36,838 bases of DNA from Streptomyces lushanensis (GCF_001700515.1 NZ_MAUD01000202.1:1-36838); one strand, 5' to 3'; counted from the stretch's first letter, positions 1 through 7,786 are shown. The notes: a model not told the origin generated them from the letters alone. Program-made: numbers and translations.

Positions 1-310
1 TCCGCCACCCCCGGGGCGGAGATCCCCGAAGTCCGGCCTTGAGTCGGACTCGGGGTACTACTGGCTCCGCCAGGGGCAGCCCGTCCGAACGCACGGCGCC
101 AACGATCCATCAGCGTAGGGGACTTCGTCAGCGGCAGCGGCTCGTCGGGGAAATTCTCGGGGTGGAGCGGGTCGTGCGTCATGGGCGGTTCTCCAGGGAG
201 GCGTGGGGAGGGCATGCGGGGCATCGGGAAGGTCTGGTTGAGTGCGCCTGGGCCCCGCCCTGTCCACAGGTGTGGACGATCACGCGATGCGTAGGGCGGT
301 GACCGGCAGG
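1..310. other. Left edge of window, no supported gene
   Basis: Several short open frames exist on both strands, but none has a good ribosome binding site, domain-like composition or a family I recognise. The stretch holds a short inverted repeat at 1-20 (TCCGCC/GGCGGA) and the GTCCAC repeat listed separately. It is probably the spacer between the spd gene and the next element gene to the left. Confidence 0.4.
262..277. promoter_or_regulatory. GTCCAC inverted repeat, possible operator
   Basis: GTCCAC-AGGT-GTGGAC is a perfect 6-bp inverted repeat. Each arm also resembles part of a DnaA box (TTGTCCACA type). It lies in a gene-free spacer inside the element, so a regulator or replication-protein site is possible. 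No adjacent gene start is visible to fix its role. Confidence 0.3.
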
Positions 311-342
311 CCGGGTGACCGGAGAGGGTTCCGGTCACCCGG
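311..342 (-). terminator. Hairpin downstream of spd gene
   Basis: CCGGGTGACCGGA and TCCGGTCACCCGG form a perfect 13-bp stem with a 6-base loop, starting 13 bases past the stop codon of the minus-strand spd gene. There is no T-tract, which is usual for Streptomyces terminators. Confidence 0.65.
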
Positions 343-354
343 CGGGGGTTCCGG

Positions 355-1293
355 TCAGCCGCTGGCCGGATCAGTCTCGGCGGAGGCTTCGCGCTCGGCC
401 CGGAGGATGTCCATCACTTCGGTCAGCCGCGTACTGCCGATCGTCAGCTCCTTGTCCTCGACTGCCGTTCGAACGACGGCCCGGGTGAGCTTGCCCTGCT
501 CAGCGGCAGCAGCCCGGCCGATCTCCACGAGTACCTCAAGCGGGGCCCCGGGCGGCCGACCACCGCGCGACTTGCCCTCGGCAGCGTCGGAAGGCGGTTC
601 CGGCGAACGGACGGATGCGGCGGCCGGTCGCTCAGTGGCCTGGCCAGGCTCAGCCAGTAGCTCGGTAGGCCGGAAGCGCTGGACCGGAGCCTCGGCAGAC
701 TGGCCAACTGCGGTGGCCGGCGGCTCGGTGGGCTGGACGGATGTGGTGGCCAGTGGTTCCGGCGCCTGCGCGGAGCCTGTGTCCGCGTGGTCGACAGGCC
801 GCTCGACGAGCTGATGAACCTGCCGCATCAGCACGCCGAAGGCCACCATCGCGGCGGCCGGAGGAACCGCGGCGACCACATAGTCGAGGAACGGGACAGT
901 GCTGGCATTGCCCGTACCGCCGACCCCGGCGACGTTCAGCGCGATGGAGCCAACCGAGCCGATGGCGGTCACGGTGATGGCCCATCCGTCGGTGACCCGG
1001 CGCAGACCCGCGCGGAGCATGAGCAGCTCACCCGCGACGATGAACGCGTCCAGCGTCGCCGGCCACGCCCAGCGGCGGATCGGTGACGCTCCCAGCCCGT
1101 GCTGGCCGGCGACGTCAGCCAGGTGCGCGTAGGAGAGCCAGAACGCTCCGCCGGTCAGGGCGACGATGACTAGGCTGGCCATGATGAGCGCGTATCGCTC
1201 GGCATCATGCTTCGTCATCGTCGGCCGCGCCTTGCCTGGCCGGTCACGCGGCGGCTGGTGGTGCGGTGGATGAGAGACGGGGAGGGACGTCAA
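355..1293 (-). CDS. DUF2637/SpdB-type membrane transfer protein
   Basis: 312 residues if translation begins at the TTG at 1293, which has a strong AGGAGT seven bases upstream. An ATG at 1218 (residue 26, MTKHDAER) sits just before the conserved domain and is the alternative start. Residues about 30-170 hold four hydrophobic segments typical of DUF2637 proteins, which are encoded near spread genes in Streptomyces plasmids and AICEs. These proteins assist spread of transferred DNA through the recipient mycelium; that is family knowledge. A Pro/Glu/Thr-rich linker (about 180-245) leads to a conserved C-terminal block (about 245-300) that begins GRPPG and reads like a winged helix. This suggests a membrane-anchored DNA-binding protein. 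A strong hairpin follows the stop. Function is assigned by family and context only. Confidence 0.8.
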   Translation of the reverse strand: MTSLPVSHPPHHQPPRDRPGKARPTMTKHDAERYALIMASLVIVALTGGAFWLSYAHLADVAGQHGLGASPIRRWAWPATLDAFIVAGELLMLRAGLRRVTDGWAITVTAIGSVGSIALNVAGVGGTGNASTVPFLDYVVAAVPPAAAMVAFGVLMRQVHQLVERPVDHADTGSAQAPEPLATTSVQPTEPPATAVGQSAEAPVQRFRPTELLAEPGQATERPAAASVRSPEPPSDAAEGKSRGGRPPGAPLEVLVEIGRAAAAEQGKLTRAVVRTAVEDKELTIGSTRLTEVMDILRAEREASAETDPASG

Positions 1294-1332
1294 GCGGGGT
1301 ACTCCTGTGGTTTCGGTGTGGTGCGTCTTTGT

Positions 1333-1649
1333 CGTCTTGGCCGTTGCAAGCGCAGGTCAGGGCGGGTACGGCAGCGGCCTCGGCCTTCCGTCTTGGCGGG
1401 TGCTGTCGGCGTCTTCGGCCCGGTCGCGAGGGGGCTCAGGCGGTTCGCTGGGCCTGAGCCCGTCTCGGGGTGGCTGCGCCCGAGTCGAGACGGTGGCGTT
1501 GCATCTTCCGTCTCGGCGGGTAGGGCTGTGACCGGAGCTGATACGGCAAGGACGCCTAGGACGTCGCAAGACGGATCGGGACAACGTCTTGAGCGGGCAA
1601 CACGCTGGTCATGATCGCGTTGCCGTCTTGGCCTTGGTTGCCGTCTTGG
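1333..1649. repeat. Array of ten CCGTCTTGG-type repeats (candidate clt or origin)
   Basis: Within 320 bp of the spacer between the spd gene and the replication ATPase I count ten copies of a CCGTCTTGG/CCGTCTCGG-like word: 1333, 1388, 1410, 1460, 1486 (inverted), 1508, 1567 (inverted), 1584, 1623 and 1641. The copies at 1388 and 1508 share a 17-bp context with one mismatch (CTTCCGTCTYGGCGGGT). Two copies carry the longer form TTGCCGTCTTGG. Three ACGGCA words follow at about 1676-1700. Direct octamer repeats are what Streptomyces TraB translocases recognise at their clt loci, and iterons are typical of replication origins. Which applies here is not settled. The whole gap 1294-1748 holds no convincing gene. 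Confidence 0.7.
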
Positions 1650-1748
1650 GCGCATGCCGTTTGACCTGCGAGATCACGGCAGGGACGGCAAGTACGGCAA
1701 TCAGGGGCGCGGGGCTCAACCCTCGCTGAAGCCGGAGCCGAGGTCGGC

Positions 1749-3035
1749 TTAGGCGGGGTGGACTGCGGGGCAGTACCGGCGCCAGGCGTCGAGGAACTTG
1801 TTGCGCATGTACCCCTTGCGCTGGGTCCGGTCGGCCATGCGGACGTTGCCGGACTTGATGCCGAACTCGCGCAGCATCCTGCTCAGCTCACGAGCCGTCA
1901 GCCCGCCGCGTCCCCACTCGGCCCACGGGGCCTCGGGGTCCTGGCGCAGGTGGTGTAGGAGTTCCTCGGTGGACAGGCTGTCCACCTCGCGCTGGGCGAC
2001 GAAGACTTGGCGGATGTCGGCGAGAATCCGCGCCCCGCTCGGGTGGTCCTCCTCGGCCGCCGCTTCGGCGGCGACCATCCGCGCACACGCGACCCGTGCC
2101 AGACGGGGCCAGTGCCCGCCTGCCAGGTCGGCGACGATAACCAGGGGTTCCCAGGTGTCCGCAGCGCGGTTCTCAACCGGCATGTCCGGCTCCAGGTTCG
2201 CGGCCTCGTCCAGCAGCGGCTTGGCCCATGCAGCGATGCGGTCGCGCAGATCGTGCAGGGCAGGGATGTCGCGGCGGGAGCGGAAGGGCTTGACCTTCTC
2301 ACCCTCGGCCCGGCGCCGCATACGGATCACCACCGCCCGGTCCATAACCGTGTCGGGCAGATCGCCGATCCCCGCGATGGCCGCCATGGCGAAGGTCGCG
2401 AACCGGTGCGGGGTGTGGTCGTTGCCGACGACCCGGGTGACGTACCGGTTGCGCTGGTGGCCGGCGTTGAGCAGGCCGCGCATCTCCTCGTTCTTCTCGG
2501 CCATCTTGGGGGTGCCGAAGATGGTGTCCGCCTCATCCATCAAAAGCGTGGGCGGGTTCTCCTCGGTGATCGACCGGAAGATCGCCGCCGGTGTGGTGTT
2601 GATGGTCAACATCGGCTCGTGGACCGTCTCGGTCAGCACGTCCAGTAGCCGCGACTTGCCGCACCGTTTCGCCGGGCCCACCACCGCCAGGCGCGGGGCG
2701 TGCTGCCACGCAGGCTGCAGGTGCGTCGCCATCACCCACAAGGTGATCGCGTCGAGGGCCTCCTGTGAGGGTGGGATCACGAACTGGGCGATCTGCCCGC
2801 GTAGTTCGTTCAGCAGCTTCGAGCCGTGGGTCGGCTCCGCGTCCGGTATCTCCACGAGTTCGCTCGGCGTCTTGGCCTCGTCGGCGCTGCGGGCGTCCGC
2901 ATCACCGCTGGGGCTTGGATCGGCGCCGTCAGCCTGCGTGGCGCGCAGGTGGGCCCCGGGCTGGCCGGGGATGGCCGCTGCGGGCCAGACGGCCTGCGCG
3001 GGAGCGGAATAGGGTTCGGGGTTCTCGGGTTGCAC
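1749..3035 (-). CDS. DUF3631 P-loop ATPase, likely AICE replication helicase
   Basis: 428 residues from the GTG at 3035, chosen because GAGGAG lies seven bases upstream. The same frame stays open to 3278, but that extension is Arg-rich and does not look coding. After a Pro/Ala/Asp-rich leader (about 1-65) comes an AAA-like ATPase core: Walker A GPAKRCGKS at about 120-128 and Walker B LLMDEAD at about 164-170, with an RYVTRVVG strand and an Arg-rich VVIRMRRR segment further on. The C-terminal third contains a helical, DNA-binding-like region (RELSRMLREFGIKSGNVR). DUF3631 domains occur in phage and plasmid replication proteins, often with primase-polymerase modules. No primase domain is visible here, so a partner may lie outside the window. 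It sits between xis and the repeat array. Confidence 0.75.
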   Translation of the reverse strand: MQPENPEPYSAPAQAVWPAAAIPGQPGAHLRATQADGADPSPSGDADARSADEAKTPSELVEIPDAEPTHGSKLLNELRGQIAQFVIPPSQEALDAITLWVMATHLQPAWQHAPRLAVVGPAKRCGKSRLLDVLTETVHEPMLTINTTPAAIFRSITEENPPTLLMDEADTIFGTPKMAEKNEEMRGLLNAGHQRNRYVTRVVGNDHTPHRFATFAMAAIAGIGDLPDTVMDRAVVIRMRRRAEGEKVKPFRSRRDIPALHDLRDRIAAWAKPLLDEAANLEPDMPVENRAADTWEPLVIVADLAGGHWPRLARVACARMVAAEAAAEEDHPSGARILADIRQVFVAQREVDSLSTEELLHHLRQDPEAPWAEWGRGGLTARELSRMLREFGIKSGNVRMADRTQRKGYMRNKFLDAWRRYCPAVHPA

Positions 3036-3274
3036 TCGGCAGCTCCTCGTCTGGCGGTGGCGGGCTCGCACGCCCTTGCCGCCGGGTTGGTTCGTCCAGG
3101 GCCGTTTGGGGTTGCTCGGGCCTCCGGCGTTGCACCGCCGGGGCCCACCCCTTTCTCGTTTCTCGCGGGCGCCAGGCCATCGCGAGGGAACACGGACCGT
3201 ACGTCCACGCTCGGCAACAGTCCAGCGTTTCTGTGTCAGCTCAGCGCAGAATGGTCTGCTATGGTTCCCCGCTT

Positions 3275-3520
3275 TCATGCGGCCAGGCCCAGCAGGGCCA
3301 GCAGGTCCGCAGTCACCACCCGGTAGGCGTTACCCAGCCGCAGCACCTTGCACGGGTACTGGCCGCGCTTCGCCAACTCGTACCCCTTGCTCCGCCCCAG
3401 CCCCAACGCCCGGTTACCCGTCTCCAGGTCAATGGCAGCGGGAAGCTCCAGCAGCTCCTCGCGGCTCATGCCCTTCGCCCGGCCGGCGGGTTCGTTCTCG
3501 CGCATACGCGCTCCATCCAT
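3275..3520 (-). CDS. xis: Excisionase-type helix-turn-helix protein
   Basis: About 81 residues from the ATG at 3520 (GAGGG seven bases upstream). A GTG at 3541 and ATGs at 3505 and 3469 are possible alternatives. The C-terminal 65 residues carry the compact MerR/AlpA-like fold of AICE excisionases: DLETGNRALGLGRSKGYELA, then a Gly/Tyr turn, a KVLRLGNAYRV wing and a hydrophobic end (LLALLGLA). Such proteins bind near the att site and bias the integrase toward excision. It is transcribed with the replication ATPase on the minus strand, 240 bp upstream of it, and divergently from the XRE regulator. Small size and position support the assignment; excision activity is inferred. Confidence 0.8.
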   Translation of the reverse strand: MDGARMRENEPAGRAKGMSREELLELPAAIDLETGNRALGLGRSKGYELAKRGQYPCKVLRLGNAYRVVTADLLALLGLAA

Positions 3521-3587
3521 GACTGAGCCCTCGGCGAACACGACGATTGCGCTCGTCTCCAGGCCATGGAATCAACGTTAGGCAAGC

Positions 3588-3607
3588 TAATGTGTCTTCA
3601 TGACACA
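3588..3607 (+). promoter_or_regulatory. Candidate leaderless promoter and operator at regulator start
   Basis: TAATGT at 3588-3593 is a good -10 hexamer placed so that transcription would begin at or beside the ATG at 3600. No Shine-Dalgarno sequence precedes that ATG. A perfect inverted repeat, TGTGTC-TTCAT-GACACA (3591-3607), overlaps both the -10 and the start codon, as expected for an autorepressor site. I could not identify a convincing -35. Confidence 0.45.
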
Positions 3608-4289
3608 ACACGATTCCGACCATGGATATGAGAAGGACACCGAGGTCGACGATCTCGAATGGGAGGACCACGTCATGGCCACCGTGGCCGGCGAGGTCCG
3701 CAGACGACGGAAGGAATTGGGGTGGAGCGCACAGGATGTGGCCGACAGGTGCGAGGAGATCGGCTATCCGATCCCCCGCAACGTGATCGCCAACATGGAG
3801 TCCGGCCGCCGCGCCAGCCTGCCCCTGGTCGAGGTCATGGTCCTCGCCAAGACCCTGCGCATGTCACCGATCAGCCTGATCTACCCCGTCGGTTACGCCG
3901 CGCAAGTCCGCCAACTTCCCTACGAGGACCCGCGACCGACCTGGGACGCCCTGCAGTGGTTCACCGGCAGCTCGGCTGCCGATGACGCCACCGACTACAT
4001 GCTCGACCACTTCCTGGCCCACGACCTCGAACTCCGCTCGGCCCTGGCCGCTGTGGAGAGCGAGGACTACGAGCGCTGGAAGGTGAAGACCGCCGCCAAC
4101 CGCGTCCAACGGGAAGCAGCCGAGCGCGCTCTGGCCCGATACACCGACCAGGCCGCCAACGCCAAGCACGAACTACGCCGCCACCGCGACGCCATCCGCG
4201 AAGCCGGCGGCACCCCACCCCACCTGCCCTCGCCGCTCGCCGACGTCGATCCACCGGATACCGACACCACCGAGGTGAATGATTCTTGA
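3600..4289 (+). CDS. XRE-family regulator next to int
   Basis: 229 residues. An N-terminal acidic stretch (1-25) precedes an XRE/Cro-type helix-turn-helix (about 30-95; VRRRRKELGWSAQDVADR is followed by an IANMESGRR recognition segment). Residues about 145-195 are rich in Ala, Glu and Arg and look like a coiled coil, perhaps for dimerisation; the tail is Pro/Asp-rich. Genes of this kind commonly precede integrase genes in AICEs and control the switch between integration and excision (family knowledge). The stop overlaps the TTG start of int by four bases (TTGA at 4286-4289), so translation is probably coupled. The start codon sits inside a TGTGTC/GACACA inverted repeat, which suggests autoregulation. 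Confidence 0.8.
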   Translation: MTQHDSDHGYEKDTEVDDLEWEDHVMATVAGEVRRRRKELGWSAQDVADRCEEIGYPIPRNVIANMESGRRASLPLVEVMVLAKTLRMSPISLIYPVGYAAQVRQLPYEDPRPTWDALQWFTGSSAADDATDYMLDHFLAHDLELRSALAAVESEDYERWKVKTAANRVQREAAERALARYTDQAANAKHELRRHRDAIREAGGTPPHLPSPLADVDPPDTDTTEVNDS

Positions 4290-5935
4290 AGGGCTCCACC
4301 TACCGCCGCTGTTCCTGCCGCGACCCGAAGACCGGCAAGGAACTCGGCACGTCCTGCCCCAAGCGCAACAGCAGGAACCACTGCACCTACTCCGTACGTC
4401 AGGAGCTGCCGCCCCGTGAGGACGGCAGTCGAAGGTCCTTCGCCCGTGGCGGCTACGACAGCCGCAAGGCCGCCCAGGCCGACCTCGACCACGTACGCGC
4501 CCTCCTGGGGCTGGCCGAGTCGGACGACCCCGAGGGGACGGAGCTGATCGCCGTCATGCTGGCGGAAGTCAGCCGCGAGAAGGCTCCCCTGCCTGACGTC
4601 GAGGAGACCCGCCGGCGCCTTAGCGCCGGCCAGAACCTGATCGGCAGCCTGACCGTGAGCGAGTGGCTCGACCGGTGGCTGGCGGGCAAGCGCATACGCA
4701 AGTCCGGTCTGAACCGCTACGAGACCGACGTCCGCGTGCACCTGAAGCCGCACATCGGACACCGGCGCCTCGACCGCCTCCGCGTCAGCCACCTCAGCGA
4801 GATGTTCACGGACATCCGCGACGCCAACGCGCAGATCCTGGAGGACAACGCCCAACGGCGAGCTGCGATCGACGAGTTGGCGACCGTGCCATGGAAGGGC
4901 GCGGAGAACCGCGCCCGCCGCAAGGCGATGAAGGCCGCGATCGACGAGATGCCGCCCTTCCGTCGCATCACCGGCCCCGCCACACGTCTGCACGTCAAGG
5001 CGACGCTCCGTGCGTCCCTGAACGACGCGATCGGGCAGCAGATCCTCACGTTCAACCCGGCCGCCCACGTCGAGATCGACCCCGTACGCAAGCCGAAAGC
5101 CCTGGTGTGGACGGACGAGCGCGTCGCCAAGTGGGAGCAGACCGGCGAGAAGCCGTCGCCCGTGATGGTCTGGACGCCTCAACAGACCGGCGCCTTCCTC
5201 GACTTCGTCGCCGAGGACCGGCTGTACGCGATGTGGCACCTGATCGCGTTCCGCGGCCTGCGCCGTGGCGAGGCATGCGGGCAGCCGTGGTCGGAGACGA
5301 ACCTGGACGCTCACTCCCTCACCGTCTCCTCCCAACTCGTGCAGGACGGCTGGGAGGTGGAGGCATCGGACCCCAAGACCGACAGCGGCTACCGGGTGGT
5401 CGCGCTCGATGACGACACCGTCAACGTTCTGAAGCGGCACCGTGAACGGCAGGACGCGGATCGTGAGGAGTGGAGCTCGGCCTGGGTCGAGACCGGCCAC
5501 GTCTTCACCCAGGAGGATGGCTCCTGGCTCCACCCCGGCAAGGTGACCGACCTGTTCGAGCGGCTCGTCGCCGCTTCCGGCCTCCCGCCGATCCGGCTGC
5601 ACGATCTGCGCCACGGCGCGGCCACCCTCATGCTGGCCGCCGACATCGACATCAAGATCGTGTCGGACACCCTCGGACACAGCGACACCCGCATCACGCG
5701 GGACATCTACCAGAGCGTCCTGCCTGAAGTCGGCAAGAGCGCCGCCGAGGCCACCGCCAAGCTGGTTCCGCTCCAGCGCAGGGCCGAGGAAGAGAAGGCC
5801 GCCCGCAAAGCCGCGAAGGCCGCCAAGAAGGCCAAGGCCAGGAAAACCGGCAAGTGCAACGGCAATCCGGAGAACAAAACGAACACCCAGGCCAGGGCCA
5901 GGAAGAAGGCCAAGCGAAAAAAGCCCGAAAAGTAG
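4286..5935 (+). CDS. int: Tyrosine recombinase (AICE integrase)
   Basis: 549 residues, starting at TTG with GAGGTG eight bases upstream and overlapping the regulator gene by four bases. The N-terminal part contains a zinc-ribbon-like Cys cluster (CSCRDPKTGKELGTSC), then an arm/core-binding SAM-like domain (LTVSEWLDRWLAGKR onward, about 115-260). The catalytic domain shows the full tyrosine-recombinase set: Arg326 in GLRRGE, a Lys in SDPKTDSGYR, His439 and Arg442 in LHDLRHG, His465 in LGHSD and the nucleophile Tyr475 in DIYQSVL. The last 60 residues are unusually Lys/Ala-rich (KAAKAAKKAKARK) and may bind DNA non-specifically. It catalyses site-specific recombination between the element and the tRNA-Thr gene 130 bp downstream. 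All key residues are present, so activity is plausible. Confidence 0.95.
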   Translation: MKGSTYRRCSCRDPKTGKELGTSCPKRNSRNHCTYSVRQELPPREDGSRRSFARGGYDSRKAAQADLDHVRALLGLAESDDPEGTELIAVMLAEVSREKAPLPDVEETRRRLSAGQNLIGSLTVSEWLDRWLAGKRIRKSGLNRYETDVRVHLKPHIGHRRLDRLRVSHLSEMFTDIRDANAQILEDNAQRRAAIDELATVPWKGAENRARRKAMKAAIDEMPPFRRITGPATRLHVKATLRASLNDAIGQQILTFNPAAHVEIDPVRKPKALVWTDERVAKWEQTGEKPSPVMVWTPQQTGAFLDFVAEDRLYAMWHLIAFRGLRRGEACGQPWSETNLDAHSLTVSSQLVQDGWEVEASDPKTDSGYRVVALDDDTVNVLKRHRERQDADREEWSSAWVETGHVFTQEDGSWLHPGKVTDLFERLVAASGLPPIRLHDLRHGAATLMLAADIDIKIVSDTLGHSDTRITRDIYQSVLPEVGKSAAEATAKLVPLQRRAEEEKAARKAAKAAKKAKARKTGKCNGNPENKTNTQARARKKAKRKKPEK

Positions 5936-5949
5936 GTCTCAGGCCACTC

Positions 5950-5970
5950 CGCTCACGCATCGCTCACGCA
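5950..5970. repeat. Pair of CGCTCACGCA direct repeats
   Basis: Two perfect 10-bp copies at 5950-5959 and 5961-5970, an 11-bp period or one helical turn, lie between the int stop and the tRNA. Position and phasing fit integrase arm-type or Xis binding sites; this is inference. Confidence 0.5.
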
Positions 5971-6025
5971 GGCAACGTCACGGCGCCCCGGCCGTGTGAC
6001 CCGCCATGCCCCGAGCAACAGAAAA

Positions 6026-6054
6026 CCCCAGGTCACGGGCTATGTGACCTGGGG
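6026..6054 (-). terminator. Rho-independent terminator of tRNA-Thr
   Basis: CCCCAGGTCAC and GTGACCTGGGG form a perfect 11-bp stem with a 7-base loop. On the minus strand it is followed by TTTTC, so it terminates the tRNA-Thr transcript 11 bases past the tRNA 3' end. Because it lies on the element side of the tRNA, the element may have supplied it. Confidence 0.8.
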
Positions 6055-6064
6055 CTCACGATGG

Positions 6065-6138
6065 AGCCGCCTTCGGGATTCGAACCCGAGACCTACGCAT
6101 TACGAGTGCGTTGCTCTGGCCAACTGAGCTAAGGCGGC
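6065..6138 (-). tRNA. tRNA-Thr (anticodon CGU)
   Basis: The minus strand gives a 74-base cloverleaf with acceptor stem GCCGCCT/AGGCGGC, a D arm with AGTTGGCCAGA, an anticodon stem ACGCA/TGCGT around the loop CTCGTAA (anticodon CGT at 6102-6104, reading ACG) and a T arm with GGTTCGAATCC. No CCA is encoded. The intact gene sits beside the integrase and is the presumed attachment site of the element to its left. Confidence 0.95.
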
Positions 6139-6235
6139 TTGCCCTGTGGACCATGGTGTGGTCTGTGGCGCGGCCAAGTCTACACAGTTTCCAGGGGTGC
6201 TCCGAACAGGGCCGGGGTGAGGGTCTTGTCGCAGG

Positions 6236-7786
6236 TCAGGGGCACTTCTTGGCGTTCGGTGGCGGCGTGCCGTCCAGGAGGTAGGTGTTGATCGCCGTGT
6301 CGATGCAGTCGCTGCCCCGGCCGTACGCCGTGTGGCCGTCGCCGTCATAGGTGAGCAGGGTGCCGGAGGAGAGCTGGGCGGCCAGGGACTGGGCCCATTT
6401 GTACGGGGTCGCCGGGTCGCGGGTGGTGCCGACCACGACGATCGGGGCCGCGCCCTTCGCCTCGATGCGGTGCGGGGCGCCGGTGGCCTTGGTGGGCCAG
6501 TAGGCGCAGTTCAGGGAGGCCCAGGCGAGGCCCCTGCCGAAGACCGGGGAGGCCTGTTCGAAGGAGGGGAGCGCCTGGGTGACCTCTTCGGGGCTGGTGA
6601 AGGCGGGCGGGAGGTCCAGGCAGTTCACGGCCGAGTTGGCGTACATCAGGTTGGCGTACGAACCGTCGCCGTCGCGCTCGTAGTACAAGTCGGCCAGCCC
6701 GAGCAGAGGAGCGCCGTCGCCGTCCATCGCGGCGGCCAGGGCTTCACGGAGCTGCGGCCAGGCGGATTCGTCGTACATCGCGGCGATCACACCGGTCGTG
6801 GCGAGGGACTCCCCCAGCGGGCGGCTCTCGCCGGTGGGGACGGGCCTGGCGTCCAGGGTGAGGAAGAAGGCCTTCATCCGGGTCGTGACCTCGGCTGCGG
6901 AGGTACTGCCCAGAGGGCACTCCGGCTGTTTGACACAGTCCTGGGCGAAGGACTGGAAGGCCGTCTCGAAGCCGGCCGTCTGATCGCGGTTCAGGTCGCG
7001 GGCCGGCAGGGACGGATCCATCGCGCCGTCCAGGACCAGACGGCCCGTGCGCTCCGGGAACAGCTCGGCGTACGTCGCCCCGAGGAAGGTGCCGTACGAG
7101 GCGCCCACGTACGACAGCTTCTTGTCGTCCAGCGCGGCGCGGAAGATGTCCATGTCACGGGCCGCCTCGACCGTGGAGACATGCGGGAGGACATCGCCGG
7201 AACGCTTGTCGCAGCCCTGGGCGAACCTCTTGAAGGACGCGGCCAGCAGCCCGGTCTCGGCCGGGTCGTCAGGAGTCTGGTCGACCTGCGTGTACGCGTC
7301 CATCTCCGCGCCCGTGAGGCATTCGACCGGCTCGCTGCGGGCGACTCCGCGCGGGTCGATGGCCGCCATGTCGTACCGGGCGCGGACCGGGGCCGGATAG
7401 CCGATGCCCGCGTACCCCTGGAGATAACCGATCGCCGAACCGCCGGGGCCGCCCGGATTGACCAGGAGCGAGCCGAGCCGTGTGCCCGGTCCCGTGGCCT
7501 TCTTCCGGGCGACGGCCAGCTTGATCTCGGTCCCGTCCGGCTCGGCGTAGTCGAGCGGGGCCTTGAGCGTGGCGCACTGGAACCCCGGGGCTCCGCACGC
7601 GCGCCACGTGAGCTTCTGGTCGTAGAACCTCTTCAGGGCCGCCGGGTCCGCGGCCGTCGTGCCGGGACTCGTCGTGCCGGAGGGCCCGGAGGTCGACGTG
7701 CCCGAGGTCGGCGTACAGCCGAAGATCAGCAGACCGGCCGCCGCCAACGCGGTGGCGGAGACACGGAACAGGCGCCTGTTGTCCAT
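6236..7786 (-). CDS. Secreted alpha/beta-hydrolase lipoprotein, tripeptidyl aminopeptidase type
   Basis: 516 residues. An N-terminal signal with basic residues, a hydrophobic core and a lipobox ending IFGC (Cys24) predicts a lipoprotein, followed by a Ser/Thr/Gly linker (25-45). The alpha/beta-hydrolase fold has an oxyanion-type PGGPGGS at 111-117, nucleophile elbow GASYG with Ser230, Asp457 in TTRDPATPY and His485 in DGDGHTAYG. The C-terminal part is the TAP-like domain of Streptomyces tripeptidyl aminopeptidases and mycelium-associated SlpD/SlpE proteases, which remove N-terminal peptides outside the cell. Paired cysteines in the lid and C-terminus could form disulfides. It stands alone between the tRNA and holB. 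The exact substrate cannot be read from sequence. Confidence 0.9.
   Translation of the reverse strand: MDNRRLFRVSATALAAAGLLIFGCTPTSGTSTSGPSGTTSPGTTAADPAALKRFYDQKLTWRACGAPGFQCATLKAPLDYAEPDGTEIKLAVARKKATGPGTRLGSLLVNPGGPGGSAIGYLQGYAGIGYPAPVRARYDMAAIDPRGVARSEPVECLTGAEMDAYTQVDQTPDDPAETGLLAASFKRFAQGCDKRSGDVLPHVSTVEAARDMDIFRAALDDKKLSYVGASYGTFLGATYAELFPERTGRLVLDGAMDPSLPARDLNRDQTAGFETAFQSFAQDCVKQPECPLGSTSAAEVTTRMKAFFLTLDARPVPTGESRPLGESLATTGVIAAMYDESAWPQLREALAAAMDGDGAPLLGLADLYYERDGDGSYANLMYANSAVNCLDLPPAFTSPEEVTQALPSFEQASPVFGRGLAWASLNCAYWPTKATGAPHRIEAKGAAPIVVVGTTRDPATPYKWAQSLAAQLSSGTLLTYDGDGHTAYGRGSDCIDTAINTYLLDGTPPPNAKKCP

Larger units (their letters stand above)
1..6110. mobile_element. Right end of an AICE integrated at tRNA-Thr(CGU)
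   Basis: The order spd, repeat-rich spacer, replication ATPase, divergent xis and XRE regulator, then int next to a tRNA 3' end is the standard right-end layout of Streptomyces integrative and conjugative elements (pSAM2/SLP1 class). The integrase reads toward the tRNA, and the tRNA gene is intact, as expected when the integrase uses its 3' half as attachment core. The outer limit is therefore placed inside the tRNA; the exact crossover cannot be seen. No second copy of the tRNA 3' segment appears at the left of the window, so the other end and the TraB-type translocase must lie beyond base 1. That the element is functional is inference. Confidence 0.8.

Noticed and set aside
39..302. Short frames at the left edge as small transfer genes
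   Set aside because: No ribosome binding site, no conserved small Spd/mobile-element sequence pattern, and overlapping frames on both strands look alike.
1333..1649. CRISPR array
   Set aside because: Repeats are 8-12 bp with irregular spacing and mixed orientation; there are no spacers of constant length and no cas genes.
3577..3589. TTAG-GCAAG-CTAA as a DmdR/IdeR iron box
   Set aside because: Only the outer four bases pair and it lacks the 19-bp iron-box layout.
4067..5680. Long open frame on the minus strand across the integrase
   Set aside because: It is antisense to an integrase with all catalytic residues; its translation is Val/Leu/Asp/His-rich with no family signature, a usual shadow in high-GC DNA.
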